A stretch of DNA of 64,000 bases from Morella rubra (taxonomy: Eukaryota > Streptophyta > Magnoliopsida > Fagales > Myricaceae). The stretch spans positions 21,313,785-21,377,784 of the forward strand of contig CM025853.1 of the NCBI GenBank assembly GCA_003952965.2. Reading direction: 5' to 3'. Positions 46,500-57,896 of this stretch are shown piece by piece (the stretch's first letter is position 1; the number at the start of each line of letters is the position of its first letter). The notes below the pieces were generated by a model. It searched no databases. It was not told the DNA's origin and was given only the letters and a program-made list of their open reading frames with translations. The position numbers and the translations under genes were made by a program.

Positions 46500-49400
46500 T
46501 CATTTCACCGTACAAGCTGTGACATAACAAAACAAACGGTAAAGAAGTGATAATAGAAACAATAACAGTAAAAATAGTTCAATAAACATTATCGTCTGAT
46601 GTCTCATCCTCATTAGAGTCTCTATCACTTTCGAACAAATCTTCGTCCCCATTTTCTTTATAATTTCTTCAATTTTTGCTTCATCCCCCTCAGAAACATC
46701 ATTACTATCTATACGCCTTTTCTTTCGCCAATCAATTGCATCAGAAGCTTGGATAACGTTTGGCACAACGTCATCCCTCCGTAGTAGATTAAGGTTAAAC
46801 TGTCACAAGTCTGTAAAAAAGTCAATGGCATTGTCCTCCTGATACGCTTCATTCGTGATGGTTGATTCCGATTCAACGTTTACATTAACTTCACCATTTG
46901 GATCCCGGCTGAGAATGTCATATGCATTTATACACGACAACTTTGCACCACTCACCATGTAGGTCCATTCAGATTATCAACTAGATAAAACACTTGACTT
47001 GCTTGATTTGCCAAAACAAATGGATCTTCTGAATACCATAGTCGGGAAGCGTTTATGCTCTTAAAGTTCTTGTCGATACGAATTCCACGGTGATCTCTGA
47101 TGTTCCACCAATCACACTTAAACAAATATTATGTATTTCCTCGCAAGTATTGCATGGTATAAATTTCTAGAAGTCTCCCGTAAAACTCTATTGGATTTCC
47201 TGCATGTGATCCCAGTACTACAATACCACTATTCTGAGTTCTCCATCGTTCTTCCTGTTGTACTATATGATATCTACATCCATTCACAACACATGTAGAA
47301 TAATGCATCACTTGTGTATCAAGTACACGCGCCAATGAATACAATTCATCGACCGATGTACATGGATTTTGAAAACATAATGTTTGAACCTACAACAATT
47401 TATTAGAAGGTCATTAAAAACAAAGGTACGATATTATTTAGAATTCTTTGTCAATAATACTTACTCACCCTAAGAACCAATTCGAAAATTGTTCCTCATG
47501 CGTATGAGAAATGTTATCAACTCCTTATGCTCGAAGTTCATCTACATGTTTCCTGTAACGATAAAGTTAATCAGGGACTATATATTATAGAAAACCAATA
47601 AAAATTTATTTTTCTTACTCTAAGTAGGAGCTGATACCTTTGCAATTGTTCAGCACATACCACCGAGCTTTCTTCAATGACTTTTTTGGTACCTCCATCT
47701 TGCCGTCAGAATTATAGTTTCGACCTTTGTGATTAAATACTGTTTCGACCCTTTGGAGGTACTGGGAACGAAATTTCGAACACACGTTCTCAATATACGC
47801 TTCTACAATCTAACCTTCGGGACGCGACTTATTTTTTACATACCGTTTCGAGACATTCATCAACCGTTTAACTGGATACATCTACTTGTATTGTACCGAT
47901 CCAGCAAGTATTGCTTCACATAATAAGTGGACCGCCAAATGCATCATTACCATAAAAAAAGCGGGTGGAAAAATCATTTCCAACTTGCATAAAATTATTC
48001 CGATATCTTCCGACATCCTCTGTAATACAAAAATCTTCAACGTCCGCTACCAAAACTCTCGAAAAAACAAACATAATTCGTCACTGCGCCACCCACGTTT
48101 TCCTTCAACAACCCTCAGATCATCACTGGAAGGACCCTCTATAAGAACACATGACAATCATGATTTTTCATTCTAGACACCTTCAACTCATCTAGATTCA
48201 CACAATGTGAAATCTCAGCAGCATAACCATAGGGGAATCTCAAGTTTTTTAACCACTTATAGGCATAAAGTATATGCCACTTGAGGCATCAATTCGACCC
48301 AACCGTCATACACTAAGTACAAGTCTATTCTAACACCCATTTCAGCCAAATCTCTACGTGCACCCGCTGAATCCCTGGTCTTGAACTCGATATTCATCAA
48401 CATCCCAATAACATTGTCACATATGTTCTTCTCAATGTGCATCACGTCCAAGTTTTGTAGTAGCCCTAACGTACTCCAATATAGCAGTTGGAAAAGGATG
48501 CTATTCTTCGTCCAATTCAAACATTCCGATGATTGTTTCTTCTTTCCCCTATTCTTCCCTGACGCTTTATCAAAAATAGTCTTCTCGACATGCGTCAATT
48601 GTTCCAATATGTCCTCACCAATTTACTCCCGAGGCGGAAGTCTATGTTCTACTTCCCATCGAAAGTATCCACATCATATCTCCATGCATACCTCAATGTC
48701 AAGTATCTCATATGACCCATATAACACATTCTTCTCCCGTTCCTCAACCACTTATAGGTACTCAATCCATATAAATTGGCATATGCTGGAAATCATTTAT
48801 GGTCCACATCAAAGCTGCATGCATCTTAAATGTCGTCTCATCTGTAGCGTCATATGTCTTAACTCCATCTTCCCATAGTTGTTTCAACTCGTCCACTAAG
48901 GGTCAAAGATATACATCTATATCATTTCCTGGTAAGTTATGACCTGGGATCAAAAGAGTCATCAGTGAAAATGGGACCTTCATATACCTCCATGTAGGTA
49001 AATTATAAGGAAACACAACGACTAGCCAAATACTGTACGCAACACTCATGTTTCCAAACAGATTGAACTAGTCCGAAGTAAGACTAAGGAGGACATTGCG
49101 GGCATCTTGAGCAAACCAACCATGGTCCTTATCAAAATTCTTTCAAACCAATAAATCTACAAGATGCCTCATACTCTCCTTATCATTGACCCGTTTATTC
49201 TTATGCCATCTCATTTCATTAGCTACTTCTTTTGTGGTAAACAAAAATTTAAATATAGGGATCAAAGGGAAATGATGCAACACTTTCCTAAGAATTTGAT
49301 TGTGTAAGTTACTTCGAATTTCCATCGAGACACCCCACAAATCGGACATCTATCTGACTCCCTATTTTCCTTCCAAAACAACACACAATCATTCTAAAAT

Positions 49401-50060
49401 GCATGGATCTTATCATAACTAAACCCAAAACTCTTTCACAATTATTTCGCCTCATAATACGATATCGGTAAGTCTCCCCCTCTTGCAACGCCTCCTTAAT
49501 CAATTATAACACCATATCAAATGCCTTAACCAACAACTTATTCTCTGACTTCACATGCAACAAGCCAAACCGTAAATGAAAACTTACTAAACTTGGTACA
49601 TCCAGGATATAGTTCACTTTCTGCCTCTTCCTATAACTTATCAAATGGTGTTGAAGCCTTCGGTCCATATATAGGGCTTTCCCTAATACCAAGATTCTTC
49701 ATTTCGACCCCTGTCGCCCCACCTTCTAATTCTGCACAAACATCAGTTGACATTTCCTCCATCTCATTAGTGTTATCTCCCTGTAAATCCTCATCAGTAT
49801 GCGGTAAGCTTGCACCGAACTCTTGACTCTGATTTGAAGCAAGTTGAATACCCTCCTCGTGAAACACCCATAACTTATAGCTCACATCAAACCCATTAAT
49901 GTATATATGATCTTCTATTTTATCAAACACTTGAAACACTACATTTCTACACTTCCGACACAGACATCGAATCTGACCCCGAGAGTCTACACAATAAGCA
50001 GCCATACCGACAAACCACAGACCCCCTTTGCATACTTTTCACCAAACTGATTTTTCTTGT
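46500..50060 (-). pseudogene. CACTA-C transposase gene, degraded
   Basis: Minus-strand order: Transpos_assoc-like N-terminus (50005-49850, DSRGQIRCLCRKCRNVVFQV), fragment 49349-49143 (KVLHHFPLIPIFKFLFTTKE, then EMRWHKNKRVNDKES), Transposase_21 core (48607-48257, LDVMHIEKNICDNVIGMLMN), DUF4218-like debris (48200-47450), DUF4216-like C-terminus (47344-46930) and an acidic tail (46766-46500). Many stops and frame changes; not functional. Plus-strand open frames across 47886-48878 and 49593-49826 are shadows of it. Confidence 0.8.
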
Positions 50061-50310
50061 AAACCCAATTTTAATCCATCGCCACCAATCTAAAACAATA
50101 CAACTCATAAACACTCAATCATTGGAACTTGACTTTGTGCCTAGTTAATAGGTCTTATCCCATTCAAGATTGTGCACTCGGAGTTGAACGTCAGTTCGAC
50201 TTATGTCTATCCATACCTGGAAAAAATTTGGCAGCATCTCTCCCTAGTTCCTAAGTACACGCACTAGCATTGGGGTCAAACGTCATCAACAATAGTTGTA
50301 TGACATCATA

Positions 50311-50505
50311 CACCAATGCTAGTAGTATACCTAGAAGACAAAAGGTAGATGATACCGAACTTCCTCCAAGATTGGACAGGACACAAGTACCGAACTCGTC
50401 CAACAACGAATATACCAATGCTAATAGTATACCTAGAAGACAAAAGGTAGATGATACCGAACTTCCTCCAAGACTGGACAGGACATAAGTATCGAACTTG
50501 TCCAA
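50311..50505. repeat. Tandem duplication, about 100 bp x 2
   Basis: Two nearly identical units containing 'accaatgcta.tagtatacc', 'aagacaaaaggtagatgata' and 'acttcctccaaga'. Non-coding, within CACTA-C. Confidence 0.9.
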
Positions 50506-50639
50506 CTACAGATACACAATCTCAAATTGTCCATATTCTGGACAATTCAAAGGTTATTATGCTATAAACGTGTATTTATCACGTCCTAACCCTTGAACGG
50601 GTCTAAAGGTACACACATTATATCCCAAAAATGAACCAA

Positions 50640-50882
50640 AATGGAACAAGTAAAAAACACTCCAATATTCATCCTCCATGCTTCTCAAACTCCATAATTT
50701 ATTTCCATAACTCAAGCACTTCAATAATCAAACATGTAAATAGCTCAAATACTACACATGCATCAATAATAAAAAAACACTCCTATAATCATCCTCCAGT
50801 CTTCTCAAACTTCATGATTCATATCCAAAACTCAAGCACTTCAATAATCGAACATGTAAATAGTATAAAATGCTACACATGA
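50640..50882. repeat. Tandem duplication, about 127 bp x 2
   Basis: Units share 'aatcatcctcca', 'cttctcaaac', 'actcaagcacttcaataatc' and 'aacatgtaaatag'. Non-coding, within CACTA-C. Confidence 0.85.
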
Positions 50883-50889
50883 TCAATTA

Positions 50890-52560
50890 TTTGCAATCTC
50901 CGTTAAACACTGATCGATCGGCGATCTTGGCAATTGGTTATTTTGCAAGGAAATTTGATCGCCTAAACTAAGACGATTGATTATCGCACCTCCATCTAAC
51001 AGATAATCAATCATCTAAAACGAAGACGATCGATCGTTTACCTTTCATCTAACAAACGATCGATCGGCCGAAACGACAATCGATCGTGTATAACCTAGAT
51101 CAACAAATAATTTGCCAAGCCTACCCACACACTCAAATCCATGCGTAAAATACTCCCAAATCATCCCCATGCAATATCCATTTCAATATACATATTAAAA
51201 ACACCCTAATAACTAACCAAATCATATCCACAATACCCACAAATAGACAAAAAAAAAAAATCACCAAATAACCAACCAAATCATTCCTAAATCGTAGTAT
51301 AGGTCAAGTAAATTACCTCTTGTATGAAATCAACTCCAAAATGAACTAAATCCACACCAAAATTCGCCCAAATTTTTCAATATTCACCCAGTTAAAAAAC
51401 CAATGAATTTGAGCTTGGGCTTACCCTTAAGCTATTCTAAACGCTCTCCCAACCAAAAAGATGGTGTTTAAGCTAAGTTTAAGGGAAAAATAACTCCTTG
51501 CCGTAAGCCTTCGGTCTCCTCGTTGCCGTGGGTTTGTTTTTACACTTCACCCATGGCCTTAGAGCATTTTGGCATTTCAAGCTCGATAAACACTGATCGA
51601 TCCGTTTATCGCCTTGTCAGCTTTAAAAATTCCATTACGTTTTTCGACTGATCGATCGATATGTGAATTTTATACGACGACGGACACAAGCTATTGATCG
51701 GTAGTCAGAGATGATCAATCAGTCTCAAACTTTTAAACGCCACCATTTTATTTCGATCAATCAATGAACCTAACTATTAAAAAAATGATTTTTAACCTAA
51801 CAAATGACTTAATTATTAAATTATTTTACTTATAATGTCATCTTAATACATACCTCATACTAATAACTTATAATCATGTGCTAAATAAGTTTATATCACT
51901 AGTTTATGACATCTTAATACATTACTCATATTAACTCTTACAATTAATGTTTCTATGATGCAACATGTACAACTTATACATGCTTTCCTAAATATTAATG
52001 AGTGTACTTGATATTTTTTTATGTAATCTAAATACATCTTAACATACTTTGTTAATATATATTTTGTCTTTCCAAATATGTAAACTCACTTTATTCAATC
52101 ACCAATGCTTAATCATTAAATTTGTCTATCGATCGATCAGCATAATACAACGATCGATTGCCATTTGCGATTAAAACGATGTCGGGCTAAAAAATCAATC
52201 ACATGATGTTAATGATTGATCACTTCTTATAATGGAAATGACAACACATCATGCCGATCGATCAATGTGCTGTGTACCGATCAATCGGTTGACATAATCC
52301 AAAACAACGGTGTCTGTAACGATCGATCGCATTATGTTAACGATCGATCGCATTATGTTAACAATCGATCACTTCGTATAATGGAAACGTTGACGCATAA
52401 CGCTGATTGATCGGTGTTTCATGTACCGATTGATCAGCATTGTGCACAAAAATGATGGCGTGTTTGACAATCGATTGACATTTTTGAACAATCAGTCGAT
52501 TAGATATATCTAAATGACACTGTGCTTCACTGATCGATCGCGTACAATACCGATCGATCG
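50890..52560. repeat. CACTA-C subterminal array, right (CGATCGATC motif)
   Basis: Clusters of CGATCGATCG-type palindromes at 50910-51090, 51590-51770 and 52120-52560, the last including a 25-bp direct repeat (52319-52370, 'cgatcgatcgcattatgtta'). Confidence 0.9.
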
Positions 52561-52959
52561 GTGCTTCTAAAATTAAAAAAAAAATGAGTTTTACGTAAAT
52601 TCTTATATTATTTATTTGATCAATCGCTATTTCCTATGTATATATGTATGTACTTAAATTTTATTTAGATATGTATTTTATTTAGCTGTTTAACTTTGCA
52701 ATTTTTATTAATTTTGCCAACCAAAGGGTATTTTGGTCAATTTACATAGTTAAGTGTCGGGAAAAAAATACAAACAAAAAAACACAAACTGTAATCAAAG
52801 TCACTACATATCCATAAATAAACTGATATGTCCTAAATCTGTAAATAAAAATATAAATTCAAATAAACAAACATGTCTCAAACAGATAAATAAAAATAGA
52901 AATCCAAATGTATCTTCCAGATAAACAATAAAAATAAAATAAAAATATCAAGGTCGAAC

Positions 52960-53960
52960 AGCATCACGGAAAGTTGCCATGTCATCAGGAATATCTCTGG
53001 GAATCTTCAGTGGATCTGCTCTATCTTGAAATCATCCAGAGTCTTCTTGATTTCTTCCAACTGCTCATTGGCGTCTTTCATATGAGCCACGATTGTCTTC
53101 CTGCGCAGCATCGTATAGTGCGCTTCCTTTCAAAGGTGGCCTGAAGCTTCTCTTGATCTTCTTGGAGCCACTGCATCTCCAGCTTCAGTTTCTACAACTG
53201 CTCCTAAAGAGGCTGTAGAGCGGCTTTCACAGTCGTGCCGACACGGCTGTCGAGATTCGAAAATAGCTGGGCCATCTAGGGAGGAGGCACGTAAGCGCTC
53301 CCATTTTGAGAGGTGCCTCTAATTTGGTCGGTTTGGTGTTGGTCAACGGTCATGCTGCCTCCTCTACGCCCTCTACTGCTCTAGGAGTGATCCATTGAAT
53401 CAAAGCCCCCCTGCCTCTTGCTCTTGGACAAGGTGAATTTGTTCAGTGCGCTCATAACCCCTTATGAGTCTCCCCGTCAACGATCACGACACCCTGAGAA
53501 ATGAGGAACTGAGTCAGAAACACGCCGTATGGGAGGCTATGTTCTTAATTCCCCAAGCCTCATCCATAATCATCTGAACATGTACAGCGAAAAATCTATC
53601 CATGTCTGCTGACCAAGCAAGAGCATGCACTAAGCTCTAGTGAACAAGCACTCCGTGGAATGAGTTCTACCATCGACGTTCGGCATCCAAATGAGGTGCA
53701 AAATCTGCCAAAATGCTAAGAACTCACTCTGCTTGATTATGCTGCAAACAACTACAAAGGTTTACCCCGACGACAGCGTCCACAGTAAGTCTTCAAAATC
53801 AGACAGCATCATTGGACTCTCTTTGGCCACTGGCCACCCCCTCAGGTACTCCATCCGCCTCTCTAGGGTCATCATTTGATCAACGGCCTCCTGCTCTTGG
53901 TACGACGATCCGCCCTAGTCCTTATTGTGCGTGCACGCTTAGCTTCTGACATTTTTTGGT
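52960..53960 (-). pseudogene. Plant-transposon-protein-like gene with coiled-coil tail, in CACTA-C
   Basis: Minus strand from about 53953: MSEAKRARTIRTRADRRTKS, then diverged sequence with a VFLTQFLISQGVVIVDGE-like segment across frame changes (about 53530-53470), then a NKFTLSKSKRQGGFDSMDHS segment (about 53440-53390) and a coiled-coil-prone tail (53280-52970). The architecture (domain, then MDHS-type start, then coiled coil) parallels the cargo of CACTA-A. Several stops; not functional as it stands. Confidence 0.45.
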
Positions 53961-54130
53961 ATGCTGCAACAATTGTATATAAATATGTGTTAATAAATAA
54001 TCATAATAACGTAGTTAAAGTGTTAAAGAGGCTACAATAAAATAGCGATCCATCACCATTTTCAGGGATCGATCACTCAACATAGCAATCGATCGGGAAC
54101 AAAATAGTGATCGATCGCTATACACAGCAT

Positions 54131-54474
54131 TACAGTTTAGATAGACACTATTTATTGTAAGACTCATGATAACCCTTGTGGTTTGAACTATATCCTAAGA
54201 AAATTCATTTCTTTCATCGACACATCAATTTGTGATTGATATATTGATGAAGCAAAGGATAACAAGCACAAGCAAAAGTTCTTATCTATAAGGAGTGTCA
54301 TTTAAGGATGATACCTCTAATTAATAGTATTAATACCTCAAGGCAGTGTCAAACAATTCACGTGTGAGGAGATTTTATCAGTACATACGAGAGGCATACA
54401 TATAGAAGAGGCCTTGACGATATTTTTAAAGGTGGCAGGTGTGAACACCCACCATCAAATTGAAAAAGTTTATA
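54131..54474. other. Unassigned sequence replacing defensin 3 exon 2
   Basis: No similarity to the gene 4 intron or exon 2, no domain, and no clear CACTA terminus. Contains words seen in LTRs ('cacgtgtgaggagatttta'), so it may be an LTR scrap. Confidence 0.35.
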
Positions 54475-56125
54475 TTTCTTGAAGTGGTGACTAAACTCTA
54501 TAGTAACTCTTGTAGTATAGGCTTAATAGAATAGTCTCAAATGTAAGCTCCTAAGAAGAATACAAAAACATTGAACTTATACTGGAGTGGAGACATCGAA
54601 TAGAATTTGCAGTCGTCCAACCTAAATCATTGTTTGCCACTATTTTCTTAATTTAACCAGTTTTAGTTGCCCCAATTAATGTCAACAACTCACTTATAAT
54701 TGCAAGCTCTCATATAAAAAAAAAAAAGTTGCTAGCTCTCATATTCCAATAAAAATTTACACACAAAAGAAAGAAAAGGAAGAAAAAGAGAAAAAATGTT
54801 GAAGTTTTTCAGTGCTTACTTAAGCATTTTGGTTATTGTACGTAGCCCCACAAGTTGCAATCAATGTCTCTCAATTGGAGTCTCTACATATTAAGCGTTT
54901 TGGAGTCACTTTTTATTTTTATTTTCCTTGGTATGTAATTGACAAACAATACTAAAAAAACACGAGGGTGAATTAGGGTTGTACATGGCTCGGTTGAGAT
55001 TGGGTTCAGTCAGTACTGAACTCCCCCCATGGTTGGGACTCTAAGGTTGCCCAACTGACCAAACCGCTCCACCTTGAGGTGAGGAACCAGTCGAGGCTAA
55101 CTTCCATTGGGCTCGGTTAGGGTCCGACGGCCTTAGACTCCCAAACAAGGAGGGAGTTATGTACCGACCTAACCCAAACCCATACAAGTCAGATCTTGGC
55201 ATCTCAAGCCCGACCGAAATTGGTCGAGCTGCAGTATTCTTGGCCCAAACCCGTCGAGCAGACCAATTGGGGTCAAGTTGGGTCTGAACAACCCTAGAGT
55301 GATATATAAAGTAAACCCTTAACAAAATAAAGGCTATTAAGCTGACTGTTGGACATAAGATAATCAGTATAAAAACCTTTATCCTAAATCATCTGCGAAA
55401 GGAGAGGTTACCTAATGCACCTCAGTTCCACTCCCCTCTAAAATTTGTAAGAAAGTGCCTGTCGAGATGGAGTACTTAGAGACTTCTCAGTTCTCGCAAG
55501 GTGGTGGTCTTCGATAACATGACTTCTCTTTTTTTAGGATCTAATAGGTTGTAGGGCTATAGAAGGCAAATTGGTCCTTTTTATTTTGCCAAAATCTAGG
55601 ATTTTCATATAAATACTTTATAATCTATCCCTAACATTGATGATACTTTGGCCGTTCTCTCTAGCTAGGAATATTGGTGAACCAGTGTTTCGATTTTTTT
55701 CCCGTCTTCGATATCCAATTATTATTTTATCATTAGTGCACGGTAGATATTCATTATTATTTTATTTTATCATCAGTTCACGGTAGATATTCTACATGTG
55801 GAGGGGTCATAATAATTTTTTACTGAGAAATCACTGTATATATCTATTCACTTTCATATATTAATTTATGGACTACAAAAGTAACAGAACTTTTTTTCAT
55901 AAAAAAAAAAAAAGATGTAAAGAAAAAATTAAGAGATTATAAATAGATCATTAATTAATTATAATTTTTTTTGACATTCTTTAATTTATGAAATTATCAT
56001 TACCTTTTTTGTCATTCATTGCGTTTTGAAGAAGTTTTAGGACTTAGTTGGGGAGCGGGCTTTGCCTGTGTCCGTCACTATATATGGATGGTGTTGATTA
56101 GGGGCTACGGTGATTTTCAATGCTG
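54475..56125 (+). repeat. Defensin downstream duplication, copy at gene 3
   Basis: Matches 58855-60275 along its length ('tatttcttgaagtggtgact', 'ctcaattggagtctctacat', 'agttttaggacttagttg', 'actatatatggatggtgtt'). Contains a shared hAT MITE, so that insertion predates the duplication. Confidence 0.9.
54974..55296. mobile_element. hAT-type MITE, copy 1
   Basis: Ends TAGGGTTGTACATGGCTCGG and, on the opposite strand, TAGGGTTGTTCAGACCC. Flanking octamers GGGTGAAT and GAGTGATA are only similar, consistent with age. Non-coding. Confidence 0.75.
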
Positions 56126-56126
56126 A

Positions 56127-56520
56127 AGCAATGATTAGTCATAAGACGTCCCTCGTTCGTAGTGTCCTACACTGTTTGGATACCGTTCTTTGTGCATTGC
56201 AATTTTCTACATCCTTAGGATGCGAACAGTTTTCGGACTGTCGACAAAGCACGTTCGATACCCTTTTTACTGCACTCCAACATTTTACATCCTGAACGTT
56301 CAAACGGCAACAACTGGTAAATTTTTCTCCGTTTGATATCGAGCACGCACGTTCGGACGAAGGGAAAAGTAAGTGTTCGAATGGTAGGTAGAGAATGGAT
56401 ACGTCAAACTGTTCGAAAGTGATCGAACAGTCGGGTTGCATCACATTAGAATGCTTACGTATTCGTTCGAATGGTGTTTTTACTTTTCATTTTTTACATT
56501 TTCAAAATAAAAATACTTTT
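56127..56520. repeat. TTCGAAC-motif-rich CACTA-like remnant
   Basis: Motifs such as 'gttcgaacgg'-type variants, 'acgttcggacg' and 'ctgttcgaaag' recur every 30-60 bp. No terminus and no gene. Confidence 0.45.
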
Positions 56521-56713
56521 GGTAAAAAATTAACATATGGAGACGGGGGTTGATAGATTTTTCACCAAGTCATGTCTCCAGGGAGTTAAATGTCTGTTTT
56601 GTTACCTTGGGGATCCATTTGCAACTTTAGAGTTCTTGAGTGGAAATTTCACCTACTTTTATATTCACTATAATTTATTGTTTACCAGTTACAAAAAGTA
56701 AAAAGTAAATAAA

Positions 56714-57069
56714 GGCTTAATTACACAAATAGTCCTTGTGGTATAATATTTTGAAAAAAAGATTTACTTGGTAAACGTTAGTACAAATTGGTCCTTCTGG
56801 TCAGTGTTTAGTAACAAAATAATTCCTTAATCTCAGTTTTATCATCTCTCTTAACACTCGATCCTGAGTTTTGAATTAGTAACATATGACTAGTTGGCTG
56901 AAGATTTAATTCAGCTCAGTATAGGGCGTTAAGAGAGATGACGGAACTAAGACGAAATGACCATTTTGTTACTATACACTGACCACATGGACCAATTTGT
57001 ACAAATGTTTACCACATGGATCTTTTTGTCAAAGTGTTATACTACATGGACTGTTTGTATAATTAAGTC
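56714..57069. mobile_element. Mutator-type MITE, 356 bp
   Basis: Long inverted repeats: GGCTTAATTACACAAATAGT on the left and GACTTAATTATACAAACAGT on the opposite strand at the right; a roughly 100-bp stem. The flanking 9-mers (GTAAATAAA and AAAAATAAA) are near-identical. Non-coding. Confidence 0.8.
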
Positions 57070-57770
57070 AAAAATAAAAGTGACTCCAAAACGCTTAACA
57101 CAAAATGTTCCCTTTGTTTAGTCTGGCCGACTTGTGTGTCAAAAATGAAGATTAATAAGATATCAGGGAAAATAATTTAATGATAAAAATGAATTAAAAG
57201 AGGCAATTTCTTTTGTATTAATAAAATGATCAGAACGAAGAGATCAGATATAATTAAAGAAGGGCTTCGAAATCTATTTAATTACGTCGTCGGTCTTATA
57301 AGTTCAAGGTTTCTGTATTCTTCTTAGAGCTTCTGTTTTAGAGTACTCTTGCCCGAAACCTATTTCCATTCTAACTTGTGGGTCATTAATATATAGAGCG
57401 CGCGCGCATATATATATATATACGTGGATAACTGTCCCCAAACCTTAAATAAATATTTGTTTATATGTGGTGGAAAATTGCACTTTAAATTTTTAATGCA
57501 AGCTCAAGAAAATATTCTCATATTATATTAGGTGTGGATCGGAAGATGCATATTCTGTCCAGTTTATCGACGGTTTTCTATTTACTCTTCAAAGCTATAT
57601 ATTCCCTTGCACTTATAGGTTTAATTAGCTTTCCCTATCAACTTTTCTACATTAATCTATGTGAGAACGATGAGTACGTGGAAGGGTTAATGACACGACG
57701 AAAAATTAAATAAAAGGGGGTATATATGAAGTACAGTTTCATCAATTTTCTAATGGAAATAAAGCCTGCT
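57070..57770. other. Defensin 4 distal upstream region
   Basis: 57230-57480 matches 61070-61250 upstream of gene 5. Includes a GC/AT microsatellite (57398-57422). No gene seen. Confidence 0.55.
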
Positions 57771-57881
57771 TTTATCCAACCCGGCCCGCTGCTATTGTTT
57801 GCATTAACCTATAAGCTAGGCATGGAGTGAGATAATTAGTCATTACACTATAAATACCAATAGGCTTCGTTCATCTTTGGC
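57771..57881 (+). promoter_or_regulatory. Defensin 4 core promoter
   Basis: Conserved block 'gcctgcttttatccaaccc' (57763-57782), 'aggcatggagtgagataatt' (57818-57838) and TATAAATA (57849-57856), the same order and spacing as in genes 1 and 3. Confidence 0.75.
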
Positions 57882-57896
57882 ATGAGTAAAGAGCAA

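Larger units (their letters stand above)
43897..54130 (-). mobile_element. CACTA-C: large CACTA element, right end missing
   Basis: Left end CACTACAAAAAATAGAC at 43897 inside the intron of defensin 3. Subterminal arrays of the palindrome CGATCGATCG and variants fill 44030-44620 and 50890-52560, with more at 54050-54120. Between them, on the minus strand, lie a TnpA-like gene (44840-46290), a transposase gene (46500-50060) and, further upstream, a plant-transposon-protein-like gene (52960-53960). No matching right terminus is present; sequence characteristic of the element stops near 54130. At least 10.2 kb. Confidence 0.8.

Noticed and set aside
47729-49826. Plus-strand open frames across CACTA-C
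   Set aside because: They are antisense shadows of the minus-strand transposase domains recognised in the same interval.
44030-52560. Regularly spaced CGATCGATC repeats resembling a CRISPR-like array
   Set aside because: Units are short, degenerate and in both orientations, spacing is irregular, and they lie in the subterminal parts of a plant CACTA element.
54131-54180. Right terminus of CACTA-C ('actatttattgtaa')
   Set aside because: Similarity to the left TIR is too weak and no matching AAT flank is present.
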